Below, piece after piece: positions 33,676 through 41,305 of a stretch of 46,505 nucleotides of DNA (position 1 is the first letter of the stretch; every line of letters starts with the position of its first letter). The DNA comes from T1Sed10-7 sp041686695. Its GTDB lineage: Bacteria; Actinomycetota; Nitriliruptoria; Nitriliruptorales; Nitriliruptoraceae. The notes beneath the pieces are model-generated. The model did no database searches. It saw nothing but the letters and a program-made list of their open reading frames with translations, and was not told the origin of the DNA. The stretch spans positions 1 through 46,505 of the forward strand of contig JAWLDJ010000010.1 in the NCBI GenBank assembly GCA_041686695.1, written 5' to 3'. The position numbers and the translations under genes are program-made.

Positions 33676-35561
33676 CGAGCCCGACCGCATTGGCGGTGCT
33701 CGTCGCCGGGCCCGAGGGCGCGATCCGCGACGCCCTCACCCGCGAGCTCGTGGATGAACTCGACGACCTGGCCACGGTCCATGCGGGCGTCGATGCCCTG
33801 TCGGTGGCGCGCACACTCCCCGACGACACGGTCCTCGGCCTGATCTGCCTGCTCGACGACGGGACCTCGGTGGACAAGCGCATCGCGACCCTGACCACGC
33901 ACCCGCACGCGCGGACCGCGACGACGATCCTGGTGACCGAACGCGCCCGGCACGACGACCTGAGTCGCTCGGTGGATGCCGACGAACTGGCCGCGGTGGT
34001 CGCCGTGCCCTGGTCCCCGGGTTGGCTCGGAGCCCACGTCCGCGCGCAGCTCGGGCGCTGGCTGCGCTCCCGGGCGCCGGAGGATCCGCGGCTGGCTGCC
34101 CTCGAGGTGGCCGCCCTACCCGACGACCTCCCCGCGAGCGAGCTCCTGCAGGACCTGGAGCTCGACGAGGAGGCGCTCGCGGGCCGCCTCGTCGACGCGC
34201 TCGACCGGGCGCTCGGAACCCGACCACGGCTCCAGCTGCAGGCAGGGACCCGACTGACCCACCAGGGCACGGGCGTCGACGGGCTGTTCGTGGTGCGCAG
34301 CGGGTCCGTCGCACTGGACCGCTCCAGCGAGATCGGCGAGTTGCGCCTGCACCACGCCTCCACCGGACCGGTCGTCGGGTTGCTCTCCCTCACCCAGCAG
34401 CGACAGGCCTTCTTCACCGCGCGGGCGACCAGCGACGTGGAGCTGATCCACATCAGCCTCGAACAGCTCGAGCACGCTCTGGCCGTCGAACCCGAGGTGG
34501 GTTCGGTCATGGCCGCCGCGACCGCACGGGCGCTGGCGACCCGTCTGCGCCGCTCGGAGCAACTCCAGGTGGAGAAGGTCCGACTCAACACCGAGCTCGA
34601 CCGTGAACGTCAGCGGCTGGCCGACGCCCTCGAGCAGCTCGAAGGCGCCCGGCTGGAGCTCGTCGAGTCGGCGCGGATGGCCACCCTCGGTGAGCTGTCA
34701 GCGGGCGTCGCGCACGAGCTGAACAACCCAGCGGCCGCCGTCGCACGGGCCGCCACCTTCATCGCCGACGACCTCGCCCGGTTGCTGGCGGCGCACCCTC
34801 GTGGCGCCGCGCTCCAGGAGGTGCTGGACGCGGCCCGACAGCGCTCGCCACTCGGCACGGCACGTCAGCGCCAGCTCCGTCGCGAACTCACCGCGAGCCT
34901 GGGCTCGGAGCAGCTGGCTCGCCGGCTCGTCAGCGCCGGCGTCGACGACCCGCAGCGCACGGCGGCCCTGGCGAGCGGGCTCGCGCCGGCTGAGCTCGAG
35001 GAGTTCGTCGTGGCTGCCGAGCTCGGCGGCGCGCTCCGCAACCTCACGCTCGGCACCCACCACATCACCGACCTGGTCGACAGCCTGAAGAGCTACGCCC
35101 GCCCCGGCGAGGCCGTGGTCGACGACCTCGATGTCACGGCCACCATCGACGACGCCCTGCAACTCGTCGCGCACCGGCTCGACGGCATCGACCTCGAGCG
35201 CCGCGATGCGGCGGATCTGCCGACGATCGAGGGGCACCCGGGACCCCTGGGGCAGGTCTGGACCAACCTCGTCCTGAACGCCGTCGACGCGATGCAGGGC
35301 CGGGGTCGCCTCGAGATCGTCACGCGGCACGAGGACGACGAGGTCGTGGTGGAGGTGATCGACGACGGACCGGGGATCGCCCCCGAGGTGCTGCCCCGCC
35401 TGTTCGAGCCCCGCTTCACCACCAAGCACGGGCGGATCCGCTACGGCCTCGGGCTCGGCCTGGCCATCAGCCAACGCATCATCCACAACCACGGCGGCAC
35501 CATCACGGTGACCTCCGAGCCGGGACGTACGGTCGCGACCGTACGCTTGCCGGCGGCCTGA
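33672..35561 (+). CDS. Histidine kinase with pseudo-receiver and cyclic-nucleotide-binding domains
   Basis: A 629-residue soluble kinase. Residues 1-130 look like a receiver domain without the phospho-Asp (LICLLDDGTS in its place) but with a PWSPGWLGAHVRAQL end. Residues 180-300 form a Crp-like cNMP-binding domain (LQLQAGTRLTHQGTGVDGLFVVRSGSVAL). After a coiled coil comes the dimerisation helix with His348 in AGVAHELNNPAAAV, then a roughly 100-residue insertion, and an HATPase with NLVLNAVDAMQ, DDGPGIAP and GLGLGLAIS. No membrane segments are seen. It is coupled to the DASS transporter and followed 19 bases later by its likely regulator. Confidence 0.9.
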   Translation: MTSPTALAVLVAGPEGAIRDALTRELVDELDDLATVHAGVDALSVARTLPDDTVLGLICLLDDGTSVDKRIATLTTHPHARTATTILVTERARHDDLSRSVDADELAAVVAVPWSPGWLGAHVRAQLGRWLRSRAPEDPRLAALEVAALPDDLPASELLQDLELDEEALAGRLVDALDRALGTRPRLQLQAGTRLTHQGTGVDGLFVVRSGSVALDRSSEIGELRLHHASTGPVVGLLSLTQQRQAFFTARATSDVELIHISLEQLEHALAVEPEVGSVMAAATARALATRLRRSEQLQVEKVRLNTELDRERQRLADALEQLEGARLELVESARMATLGELSAGVAHELNNPAAAVARAATFIADDLARLLAAHPRGAALQEVLDAARQRSPLGTARQRQLRRELTASLGSEQLARRLVSAGVDDPQRTAALASGLAPAELEEFVVAAELGGALRNLTLGTHHITDLVDSLKSYARPGEAVVDDLDVTATIDDALQLVAHRLDGIDLERRDAADLPTIEGHPGPLGQVWTNLVLNAVDAMQGRGRLEIVTRHEDDEVVVEVIDDGPGIAPEVLPRLFEPRFTTKHGRIRYGLGLGLAISQRIIHNHGGTITVTSEPGRTVATVRLPAA

Positions 35562-35580
35562 CCGCGGGAAAGGCGACGAC

Positions 35581-36066
35581 GTGCAGCTGGCCGTACTGGT
35601 ACTCGAGGACGAACCCGAGGTCCGCGACGCGCTGGTGCGCGACCTGGACCCCTTCGCCGGCACGATCCGGGTGGAAGCCGCCGAGGACGTCGCCGACGCC
35701 CATGAGGTCCTGGACGAGCTGCAACGGGAGGGCGACCCGCTCGCGCTGGTGCTGGCCGACCACCGGCTCCCCGGCGTCACCGGCGTGGACTTCCTCGTCG
35801 AGCTGTGCCAGCAGGCCGATCACGGCCGCAGCCGCAAGGTGCTGGTCACCGGCCAGGCGGACCAGCAGGACACGATCCGGGCGGTCAACGAGGCCGGACT
35901 CGACCACTACGTCACCAAGCCGTGGGACGCCGACGAGCTGCGGGTGTTGGTACGGGATGAGCTGACCACCTACGTGCTCCAGCAGGAGATCGACCCGCTG
36001 CCCTTCCTCGCGGTGCTGGATGCCAGCCGCGCCATGGCAGCGCTCCGCGATCGCGGGGACAGATGA
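35581..36066 (+). CDS. Single-domain response regulator
   Basis: A 161-residue receiver protein with no DNA-binding output. The acidic pair Glu9-Asp10, phospho-acceptor Asp60 (LVLADHRLPG), switch Thr (VLVTGQAD) and conserved Lys in YVTKPWDADELRVLVRDEL are all present. The C-terminal 35 residues (LTTYVLQQEIDPLPFL) may contact a partner. The KPW end resembles the pseudo-receiver of the preceding kinase, suggesting a shared origin. It would act by protein contact, perhaps as a phosphate sink. GTG 35581 is the start; its stop overlaps the next ATG by four bases. Confidence 0.9.
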   Translation: MQLAVLVLEDEPEVRDALVRDLDPFAGTIRVEAAEDVADAHEVLDELQREGDPLALVLADHRLPGVTGVDFLVELCQQADHGRSRKVLVTGQADQQDTIRAVNEAGLDHYVTKPWDADELRVLVRDELTTYVLQQEIDPLPFLAVLDASRAMAALRDRGDR

Positions 36067-36215
36067 ACGGCGCGACGCACCGCACGATCGGCATCCTGGT
36101 CTACGAGGGCTGCGACCTTCTGGACGTCGGCGGTCCCTACGAGGCCCTGGTCACCGCTGCTGACCTGCGGGCTCGCGCCGGTCTGCCCGTCCCTCTGGAG
36201 TGGGGCGCACCGTGA
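36063..36215 (+). CDS. DJ-1/PfpI family N-terminal fragment, 50 aa, translationally coupled
   Basis: A 50-residue frame beginning MNGATHRTIGILVYEGCD and continuing LLDVGGPYEALVTAADLRARAG. This matches the first strand-helix unit of DJ-1/PfpI (class I glutamine-amidotransferase-like) proteins, normally about 190-230 residues. It stops at TGA 36213 before the nucleophile elbow, so the Cys active site is missing. Both ends overlap neighbours by four bases (ATGA with the regulator stop, GTGA with the MFS start). It could be the stub left by an internal deletion, or a retained small protein. No downstream remainder is visible in the MFS gene. Confidence 0.6.
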   Translation: MNGATHRTIGILVYEGCDLLDVGGPYEALVTAADLRARAGLPVPLEWGAP

Positions 36216-37546
36216 CCGAGGACCAGGAGCCACACAGCGCCACCGAGCGGCTCTACCTGCTCCTGGTGGACGACGACGAGGACCACGGCCACGGCCAGCT
36301 CGACAACGAGGTCGCCGAGGCGGTCCCCGGCAACGCCGGCCGCCAGGTCCTGGCGACGACGCTGCAGAAGATCGGCGACCTGATCGTCGATGCCAAGACC
36401 GTGCTCAGCTGGCTCCTGGCCGCACTCGGGGCACCGGCCAGCCTCGCCGGACTGCTGGTCCCCATCCGGGAATCCGGGTCCATGCTCCCCCAGGCGGCGC
36501 TGGTGCCCTGGGTCCGGCGCCAGGCCATCCGCAAGTGGGTGTGGGTGCTGGGCGCGCTGTTGCAGGCGACCGCGGTGGCGGGCATGGCCCTGATCGCGGC
36601 CACGCTCGAGGGGGCCGTCGCCGGTGTCGCCGTGCTGGTGGTGCTGGCCCTGTTCAGCCTGGCACGTTCGCTGTCGTCCATCGCGTCGAAGGACGTGCTC
36701 GGACGCACGCTGCCCAAGGGCACCCGGGGCCAGATCACCGGGTACGCCACCATCGGTGCCGGCCTCGCCTCGATCACCGTCGGGCTGGGCCTGCGGCTGT
36801 TCGGCGGCCAGGATGCGGCCCCCTCCACCTTCGCCTGGCTCCTGGCCGGTGCCGCCGCGGCCTGGGTGCTCGCGGCCGCGGTCTTCGCCCGGGTCCAGGA
36901 GGCGCCGGGCGAGCAGGAGGCGGCCGGCGGCGACGGTGGCACGACGGCCCGGGCCGTCACGCTGCTGCGCGACGACGCCCCGTTCCGCCGCTTCGTGATC
37001 GCACGGACCCTGCTGCTCGTCTCCGCGCTCAGCCCCCCCTTCATCGTCACGCTGGCCACCGAGCAGGGGGGCGCGGGACTGCGGGGCCTCGGCGCGTTCG
37101 TGATCTCCAGCGGGATCGCGGCGCTGATCGGCGGCCCCGTCTGGGGACGGCTTGCGGACCGGTCCTCCCGGAAGGTCATGATGCTGTCTGCTGGCCTGGC
37201 CTCGGGCGTCGTGCTCGTCTTCCTGGGCGCGCTCACGATCGACGGCGCACGCGAGCTGACGCTGCTCTACCCGCTGACCTACCTGCTGCTGGCGTTGGTC
37301 CATCACGGCGCACGGATCGGCCGCAAGACCTACGTGGTCGACCTCGCCGAGGGCAACAAGCGCACCGACTACGTGGCCGTCTCCAACACCACGATCGCGG
37401 TCCTCCTCCTCATCGCCGGTGGGCTCACCTCGGCGCTCGCCATCATCGGTCCCGAGGCCGCGCTGGCCGCGCTGGCCGCCCTCGGGCTCCTCGGCGTCGT
37501 GGTCAGCGGCGCGCTCCCCGAGGTGAGCGAGCCGACCGGCGGCTGA
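36212..37546 (+). CDS. MFS transporter with hydrophilic N-terminal extension
   Basis: A 444-residue permease of the major facilitator superfamily with about ten to twelve helices. A soluble N-terminus (about 1-60, with VDDDEDHGHGQLDNEV) leads into KIGDLIVDAKTVLSWLLAALGAPASLAGLLVPIRESGSMLPQ, a block typical of a distinct MFS subgroup. Motif-A-like GPVWGRLADRSSRKVMMLSAGL lies between helices in the second half. The substrate is unknown. The start GTG 36212 overlaps the DJ-1 fragment stop. It is the last gene of the plus-strand operon that begins at 31799. Confidence 0.85.
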   Translation: MTEDQEPHSATERLYLLLVDDDEDHGHGQLDNEVAEAVPGNAGRQVLATTLQKIGDLIVDAKTVLSWLLAALGAPASLAGLLVPIRESGSMLPQAALVPWVRRQAIRKWVWVLGALLQATAVAGMALIAATLEGAVAGVAVLVVLALFSLARSLSSIASKDVLGRTLPKGTRGQITGYATIGAGLASITVGLGLRLFGGQDAAPSTFAWLLAGAAAAWVLAAAVFARVQEAPGEQEAAGGDGGTTARAVTLLRDDAPFRRFVIARTLLLVSALSPPFIVTLATEQGGAGLRGLGAFVISSGIAALIGGPVWGRLADRSSRKVMMLSAGLASGVVLVFLGALTIDGARELTLLYPLTYLLLALVHHGARIGRKTYVVDLAEGNKRTDYVAVSNTTIAVLLLIAGGLTSALAIIGPEAALAALAALGLLGVVVSGALPEVSEPTGG

Positions 37547-37607
37547 ACCGGTCCACCGGGAGGCCCGGCGACGGCGGAACCGCCCCGTCGACGCCCGACC
37601 TCCGGCG

Positions 37608-37624
37608 CCGGCACGTCCTGCCGG
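37608..37624. terminator. Hairpin between convergent genes
   Basis: CCGGCA-CGTCC-TGCCGG, a perfect 6-bp stem with a 5-base loop, lies between the MFS stop and the minus-strand small membrane gene. A second GGCGG-AA-CCGCC repeat is at 37573. It is a weak terminator candidate. Confidence 0.35.
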
Positions 37625-37636
37625 TGGCCGCGATGC

Positions 37637-38017
37637 TCACCGGCGTCGCAGCGCCGCCAGACACAGGGTCCCCGCGGTCGCCGCCGCCAGTGCCACCCCA
37701 GCCGAGACGCGTGCTCCGGTACCGCGCCGTGCGGATACCAGCACGCTCACCGCATCCGCGCCGTCGGCCACCACCGAGGCAGCCACCCACCGCGCCAGCT
37801 CATCGTCGTCGGCATCGGCCGCCAGCGCGGCCAGCACCCCGACACCGGCGACCAGGTCCCGGATGGCGACGCCCTGCACCGCGATGCGGCCACCCGGCGA
37901 TGTCACGACCTTCCTGCCGAGCCAACCGGCGGCGGTGCGCTCGGGGGCGCCGAGCAGCCCCAGGCCGACCGCCACCCGGGTCGCTGCCAGCCACCCTGCC
38001 GCGGTCCGTGCGTCCAC
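37637..38017 (-). CDS. Small membrane protein of unknown function
   Basis: A 126-residue protein with three or four short hydrophobic segments: AGWLAATRVAVGLGLLGAPE, a middle IAVQGVAIRDLVAGVGVLAALA, and a C-terminal VSAGVALAAATAGTLCLAAL. The APERTAAGWLGRKV motif after the first helix and the central RDLVAG recall DUF4267-like proteins, but I do not assign it firmly. GTG 38017 has GGGAGG seven bases upstream and is preferred over GTG 38032, which lies inside that ribosome site. It is 43 bases downstream of the DUF456 gene on the same strand. Confidence 0.65.
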   Translation of the reverse strand: MDARTAAGWLAATRVAVGLGLLGAPERTAAGWLGRKVVTSPGGRIAVQGVAIRDLVAGVGVLAALAADADDDELARWVAASVVADGADAVSVLVSARRGTGARVSAGVALAAATAGTLCLAALRRR

Positions 38018-38060
38018 CTCGCGTCCTCCCACTGCGCTGCCACGGGCTCTGCCGGCCGCT

Positions 38061-38552
38061 TCACACGGTACGTGCGATGACCGCCGCGAGCCAGGACCCC
38101 ACCATGGTCAGGCCGAGCAGCAGCTCGATCAGTACCCCCAGACCGTAGGCCCGCAGCACCGCGAAGGTCGATCCGCGCGCCGCGTCCCACTCCCCCAGCC
38201 GCGCGCGCTCGCCGACGGTCAACCCCACCAGGAAGCCGATCAGGAAGCCGGCGACGGGCAGGACGAAGAACCCGACGACCGCACCGAGCAACCCGCTGGC
38301 GAAGGAGGCGCTCGTGGCCCCGAGCTCCCGCCCGCGGCGGGTGGGCAGCACCACGGTCACGAGCGTGGCCAGCGCGAACAGCCCGGTCAGCCACCAGGCC
38401 ACCAACCATCCCGTGGTGTCGGTCCCCTGCCACAGCACCGACGCCACGCCCGCAGCCCACACGATCAGCAGGCCCGGCAGCACCGGCACGAGCACGCCGA
38501 CCAGGCCGACCAGCATCAGCAGGAAGGCGAGCACCAGGACGGCAGCCTCCAC
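38061..38552 (-). CDS. DUF456 domain-containing membrane protein
   Basis: A 163-residue protein with about four helices and the DUF456 glycine-rich pattern: LLMLVGLVGVLVPVLPGLLIVWAAGV at the start, the central GATSASFASGLLGAVVGFFVLPVAGFLIGFLVG, and ERARLGEWDAARGST before the last helix. The family has no defined function. GTG 38552 has GGAGG five bases upstream. The start lies 26 bases after the 3' end of the tRNA gene on the same strand, so it may be transcribed through from the tRNA promoter. Confidence 0.85.
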   Translation of the reverse strand: MEAAVLVLAFLLMLVGLVGVLVPVLPGLLIVWAAGVASVLWQGTDTTGWLVAWWLTGLFALATLVTVVLPTRRGRELGATSASFASGLLGAVVGFFVLPVAGFLIGFLVGLTVGERARLGEWDAARGSTFAVLRAYGLGVLIELLLGLTMVGSWLAAVIARTV

Positions 38553-38577
38553 ACACGCCTCCGGGGTGGTGGTGGAG

Positions 38578-38651
38578 TGGGCCGGGCGGGGCTCGAACCC
38601 GCGCCTGACGGATTATGAGTCCGCTGCTCTGACCAGCTGAGCTACCGGCCC
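38578..38651 (-). tRNA. tRNA with CAU anticodon (probably tRNA-Ile2, otherwise elongator Met)
   Basis: A 74-base cloverleaf. Acceptor GGGCCGG pairs with CCGGCCC, D-stem GCTC/GAGC, anticodon stem GCGGA/TCCGT, T-stem GCGGG/CCCGC with a TTCGAGC loop, discriminator A. The anticodon CAU is complementary to 38615-38617. No CCA is encoded. It is not the initiator, since its first base pair forms. Acceptor C4 and C5 match determinants known for the lysidine-modifying enzyme TilS on tRNA-Ile2, which favours isoleucine (AUA) over methionine, but sequence alone does not settle it. Confidence 0.9.
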
Positions 38652-38662
38652 GTGGGTCCGCG

Positions 38663-38668
38663 AGCCTA
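38663..38668 (-). promoter_or_regulatory. -10 box of the tRNA gene
   Basis: TAGGCT on the minus strand ends 11 bases before the mature tRNA 5' end, leaving only a few bases of leader. Confidence 0.5.
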
Positions 38669-38690
38669 CTGTCGCGGACGCCGGACCCGG

Positions 38691-38696
38691 TACGGT
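38691..38696 (+). promoter_or_regulatory. -10 box of the MBL hydrolase gene
   Basis: TACGGT, 25 bases before ATG 38722. AGGAG lies six bases before the start. Confidence 0.45.
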
Positions 38697-38721
38697 CCGC
38701 CGCCCGAGTGAGGAGCACCCG

Positions 38722-39348
38722 ATGCGCATCACCAAGTACCCGCAGTCCTGCCTCGTCGTCGAGGTGGAGGGGGCACGCCTGGCGATCGATCCGGGCACCC
38801 TGGTCACCGCCCGCCACGACGTGGCCGAGCTCGGGCCGCTCGACGCGGTGCTCTACACCCACCGGCACCACGACCACCTCGACGTCGAGGTGGTCGACCG
38901 CCTGCTCGCCGAGGGCGTCACCCTCTTCGGCAACGCCGACGTGGTCGCACTGCTCGGGCAAGCGCGTTGCACCCTCGTCGAGGACGGCTCCCCCTTCACC
39001 GCGGCCGGCGTCCCGATCACCCCGCACGACCTGCCGCACGTGGTCATGGTCGATGGCTCGCCGGGGCCACCCAACACCGGCTTCGTCATCGCCGACACGC
39101 TGTTCCACCCGGGTGACGGGATCGAACTGGCGGGCCTCGAGGTGTCGGCAGCGGCGATCCCGATCGTCGGGCCGTCGATCAGCTACCGCGATGCCTACCG
39201 GTTCGTCCAGCAGCTCGGCGCCGACCACGTGATCCCGATCCACTACGACGCCCTGGTCGCCGACCCGGAGCAGTTCGCCGCGGTGTGCGACCTGGCCGAG
39301 GTCCACGTCCTCGGCGACGGCGAGCAGCTCGAGCTCGCGACCGTCTGA
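38722..39348 (+). CDS. Metallo-beta-lactamase fold hydrolase
   Basis: A 208-residue MBL-fold protein of the UlaG-like Lactamase_B_2 type. The metal motif HxHxDH is His47, His49, Asp51 and His52 in YTHRHHDHLD. Further ligands are expected at the His of DTLFHPGDG and at the late VIPIHYDAL. The N-terminal MRITKYPQSCLVVEVEGARLAIDPGT is typical. Such enzymes hydrolyse lactones, phosphoesters or N-acyl substrates; the substrate is not evident. ATG 38722 has AGGAG six bases upstream. It is monocistronic and divergent from the tRNA gene. Confidence 0.88.
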   Translation: MRITKYPQSCLVVEVEGARLAIDPGTLVTARHDVAELGPLDAVLYTHRHHDHLDVEVVDRLLAEGVTLFGNADVVALLGQARCTLVEDGSPFTAAGVPITPHDLPHVVMVDGSPGPPNTGFVIADTLFHPGDGIELAGLEVSAAAIPIVGPSISYRDAYRFVQQLGADHVIPIHYDALVADPEQFAAVCDLAEVHVLGDGEQLELATV

Positions 39349-39381
39349 CCGGACGCTGTGGGCGCCCCGGCCCTGCCGTTC

Positions 39382-39422
39382 GGCACGCCCTGACCCCGCC
39401 GCGAGGCACGCCCTGACCCCGC
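39382..39422. repeat. Two-copy direct repeat, 23-base period
   Basis: GGCACGCCCTGACCCCGC occurs at 39382-39399 and again at 39405-39422, with a partial GGCA at 39427. It lies directly upstream of the ribosome site of the EamA gene and looks like a local duplication of the leader. Confidence 0.8.
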
Positions 39423-39433
39423 GGGAGGCACCG

Positions 39434-40270
39434 GTGGGAAGCCTGCTCGCCCTCTTGGCCGCCGCGGGCTTCGGCATGTCCGACGTCACCGGAGCGGTGG
39501 CGGCCCGCCGGGTCTCGGCGCTCACGGTGACCCTGGCGATCCAGACGGTCGGTCTGGTCCTGCTCCTGCCCGCGGTGCTGGTCGTCGCCGGTGCGCCATC
39601 ACTGCGGGCCTTGGCCGTCGGCGCGCTGGCCGGCGGCTTCGGCACCGTGGGGCTGGTGATCTACCTGCGAGCGATGGCCATCGGTCCGATCGGGGTGATC
39701 TCACCGGTCTCGGCGCTGGTGGGAGCGGGGGTCCCCGTCGGCTGGGGCATCGTCCTGCTCGGGGAGACGGTCGGTCCACGCGAGCTCACCGGGATCGCCC
39801 TCGGCCTGCTGGCGGTGGTGGCGGTCGCCTACGTCCCCGGCAGCGCCGTGCGGGCCAGTGGCGCCCGCAGCGTCGCACAGGCGCTGGTCGCCGGGGCGGC
39901 CTTCGGGCTGTTCTTCGTGGTCCTGAACGCCTCCCCGGCCGACTCCGGGCTCTGGCCGCTGCTCGGTGCCCGCGCCTCCTCCATCACGATCCTGCTGTTC
40001 GCCGTCGCGGTGCGCCGACGCGCCTTCGTCCCTCGCGGGGCCGGCGGGCTCGTGGCCCTCAGCGGGATGGGCGACGTGCTCGCCAACATCCTGTTCCTGC
40101 AGGCCACACGCGTCGGTCTGCTCAGCCTGGTCTCGCTGCTCACCTCGCTGTACCCGGTGGTGGCGCTGCTGGTCGCGAGGTGGTGGTTGCACGAGCGGCT
40201 GACGGGCAACCAGGCGGCCGGCGTGCTGGCGGCCCTGCTCGCGACCGCCCTGCTGGCGGGCGGCGGGTAG
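39434..40270 (+). CDS. EamA/DMT family transporter
   Basis: A 278-residue permease with ten helices in two EamA repeats. The first repeat starts LLALLAAAGFGMSDVTGAVAARRVSALTV and ends in VISPVSALVGAGVPVGWGIVLLGETVGPRELTGIALGLLAVV. The second ends in LSLVSLLTSLYPVVALLVARWWLHERLTGNQAAGVLAALLATALL, with the conserved TSLYPV and E-R-L-T-x-x-Q motif. It exports or imports an unknown metabolite. GTG 39434 has GGGAGG five bases upstream. A TAGGCT promoter for the next gene overlaps its stop codon. Confidence 0.9.
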   Translation: MGSLLALLAAAGFGMSDVTGAVAARRVSALTVTLAIQTVGLVLLLPAVLVVAGAPSLRALAVGALAGGFGTVGLVIYLRAMAIGPIGVISPVSALVGAGVPVGWGIVLLGETVGPRELTGIALGLLAVVAVAYVPGSAVRASGARSVAQALVAGAAFGLFFVVLNASPADSGLWPLLGARASSITILLFAVAVRRRAFVPRGAGGLVALSGMGDVLANILFLQATRVGLLSLVSLLTSLYPVVALLVARWWLHERLTGNQAAGVLAALLATALLAGGG

Positions 40271-40273
40271 GCT
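40268..40273 (+). promoter_or_regulatory. -10 box of the DUF6325-like gene
   Basis: TAGGCT overlaps the TAG stop of the EamA gene, 25 bases before ATG 40299, with GGGAGG in between. Confidence 0.45.
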
Positions 40274-40298
40274 CGTGGGGCGTGACGGGAGGTGCGGC

Positions 40299-40742
40299 AT
40301 GGACCGGGGTCCGATCGAGGTCGTGGTGCTCTCCTTCCCGGGCGAGGGCCGCCCAGAGGGCGTGGACGTCGCCATCGAGGCGCTGCGCGAGGTCGGCGAC
40401 ATCCGCCTGATCAGCGCCATGACCATCACCCGTTCCGGCGACGGTGCCGCAGAGGTCGAGCAGCTCGCCGCCTACGACGATGTCGGTGATGTGACCGCGG
40501 ACCTGCTGGGCTACGCGGCGGTGGGCTTGCCCAACGCCGAGGCGGTCGATACGGCGATCGCGACGGTGGAACCGGACTCCACCGCGGTGCTGTTCGTGGT
40601 GGAGCACGTGTGGGCGATCGGCTTCGCGGCCGAGGTCCGCGCGGCCGGTGGCAAGCTGATCGACGCGGTCCGCCTCACCCCGGATCTGCTCGAGGCCGCC
40701 GAGCGGATCCTCGGCGAGGACTCCCCCTCCCGTCCCGGCTGA
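40299..40742 (+). CDS. DUF6325-like small protein
   Basis: A 147-residue soluble protein with the early GPIEVVVLSFPGEGRPEGVDVAIEALREVGDIRLISAMTITRSGDGAAEVEQL and the late DSTAVLFVVEHVWAIGFAAEVRAAGGKLIDAVRL, which together match my memory of the DUF6325 family of actinomycetes. It has two ferredoxin-like halves. Function is unknown; the family is often found with stress-related genes. ATG 40299 is preceded by GGGAGG at six bases. No catalytic residues stand out. Confidence 0.75.
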   Translation: MDRGPIEVVVLSFPGEGRPEGVDVAIEALREVGDIRLISAMTITRSGDGAAEVEQLAAYDDVGDVTADLLGYAAVGLPNAEAVDTAIATVEPDSTAVLFVVEHVWAIGFAAEVRAAGGKLIDAVRLTPDLLEAAERILGEDSPSRPG

Positions 40743-40795
40743 CCACCCCGTCGACCGGACGGTTCCCAGCGCCCCGACCAGGCGAGGGGTTGGTT

Positions 40796-40801
40796 TAGGC
40801 T
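40796..40801 (+). promoter_or_regulatory. -10 box of the gene at 40840
   Basis: TAGGCT, 38 bases before GTG 40840. TTGG lies just upstream, but no clear -35 is spaced correctly. Confidence 0.4.
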
Positions 40802-40839
40802 GCTGGCACGGCCCGTCCCCTCGATCTGCGAGCACGCCC

Positions 40840-41268
40840 GTGACCGAACAGTTCAGTACCTCCCCCACCAACCACATCACCGCCATCGCCCGCGACACCG
40901 AGGTGGTGCTGCAGGCGCGGCGTGCCATCGACGCGGCCGTCATGAGCGGGGTGACGGTGGACGTGGTCGACCCCGACGAGCGCGACGACGCCACGATCGA
41001 CCCCGACGAGGACGGTGCTGCGGAGGGGCTGCTGACCGGGATCCGCAAGATCCTGGGCGACGAGACCCCCCACCTCGAGCACCTGGCGGATGCCCTGGAG
41101 GCCGGGGCCCACGTGGTGTGCGTCGGGTTGCCCGATCCCGACAGCGTCGACGATGCCACCCACGAGGACGTCAAGCGGCGCACGGCCACGATCCTGCGCG
41201 AGGCCGGGGCCACGGCAGTGACCTACCACGGCCGCTGGGGCATCGAGAACCTGGCCATGCCCACGTGA
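40840..41268 (+). CDS. Acidic small protein, possibly general-stress type
   Basis: A 142-residue acidic protein. It contains VLQARRAIDAAVMSGVTVDVVDPDERDDATIDPDEDG, a central LLTGIRKILGDETPHLEHLADALEAGAHVVCVGLPDP, and a C-terminus ATILREAGATAVTYHGRWGIENL. The last block resembles the FGRWTIEDL-type ending of poorly characterised proteins related to general stress proteins (YflT-like). No known catalytic motif is present. GTG 40840 is the start; the ribosome site is weak. It may pair with the preceding DUF6325-like gene in a stress response; this is inference. Confidence 0.65.
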   Translation: MTEQFSTSPTNHITAIARDTEVVLQARRAIDAAVMSGVTVDVVDPDERDDATIDPDEDGAAEGLLTGIRKILGDETPHLEHLADALEAGAHVVCVGLPDPDSVDDATHEDVKRRTATILREAGATAVTYHGRWGIENLAMPT

Positions 41269-41305
41269 GCCGATGGTTCCCGCCGTCGCGCCGCGGCGCC
41301 GGTGG

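Noticed and set aside
31923..33690. Two minus-strand open frames over 500 codons opposite the DASS gene
   Set aside because: Ser/Thr-rich and Gln/Arg-rich shadow translations of a clear membrane transporter.
36137..37306. A minus-strand open frame of 389 codons opposite the MFS gene
   Set aside because: Shadow of the transporter; no ribosome site or domain.
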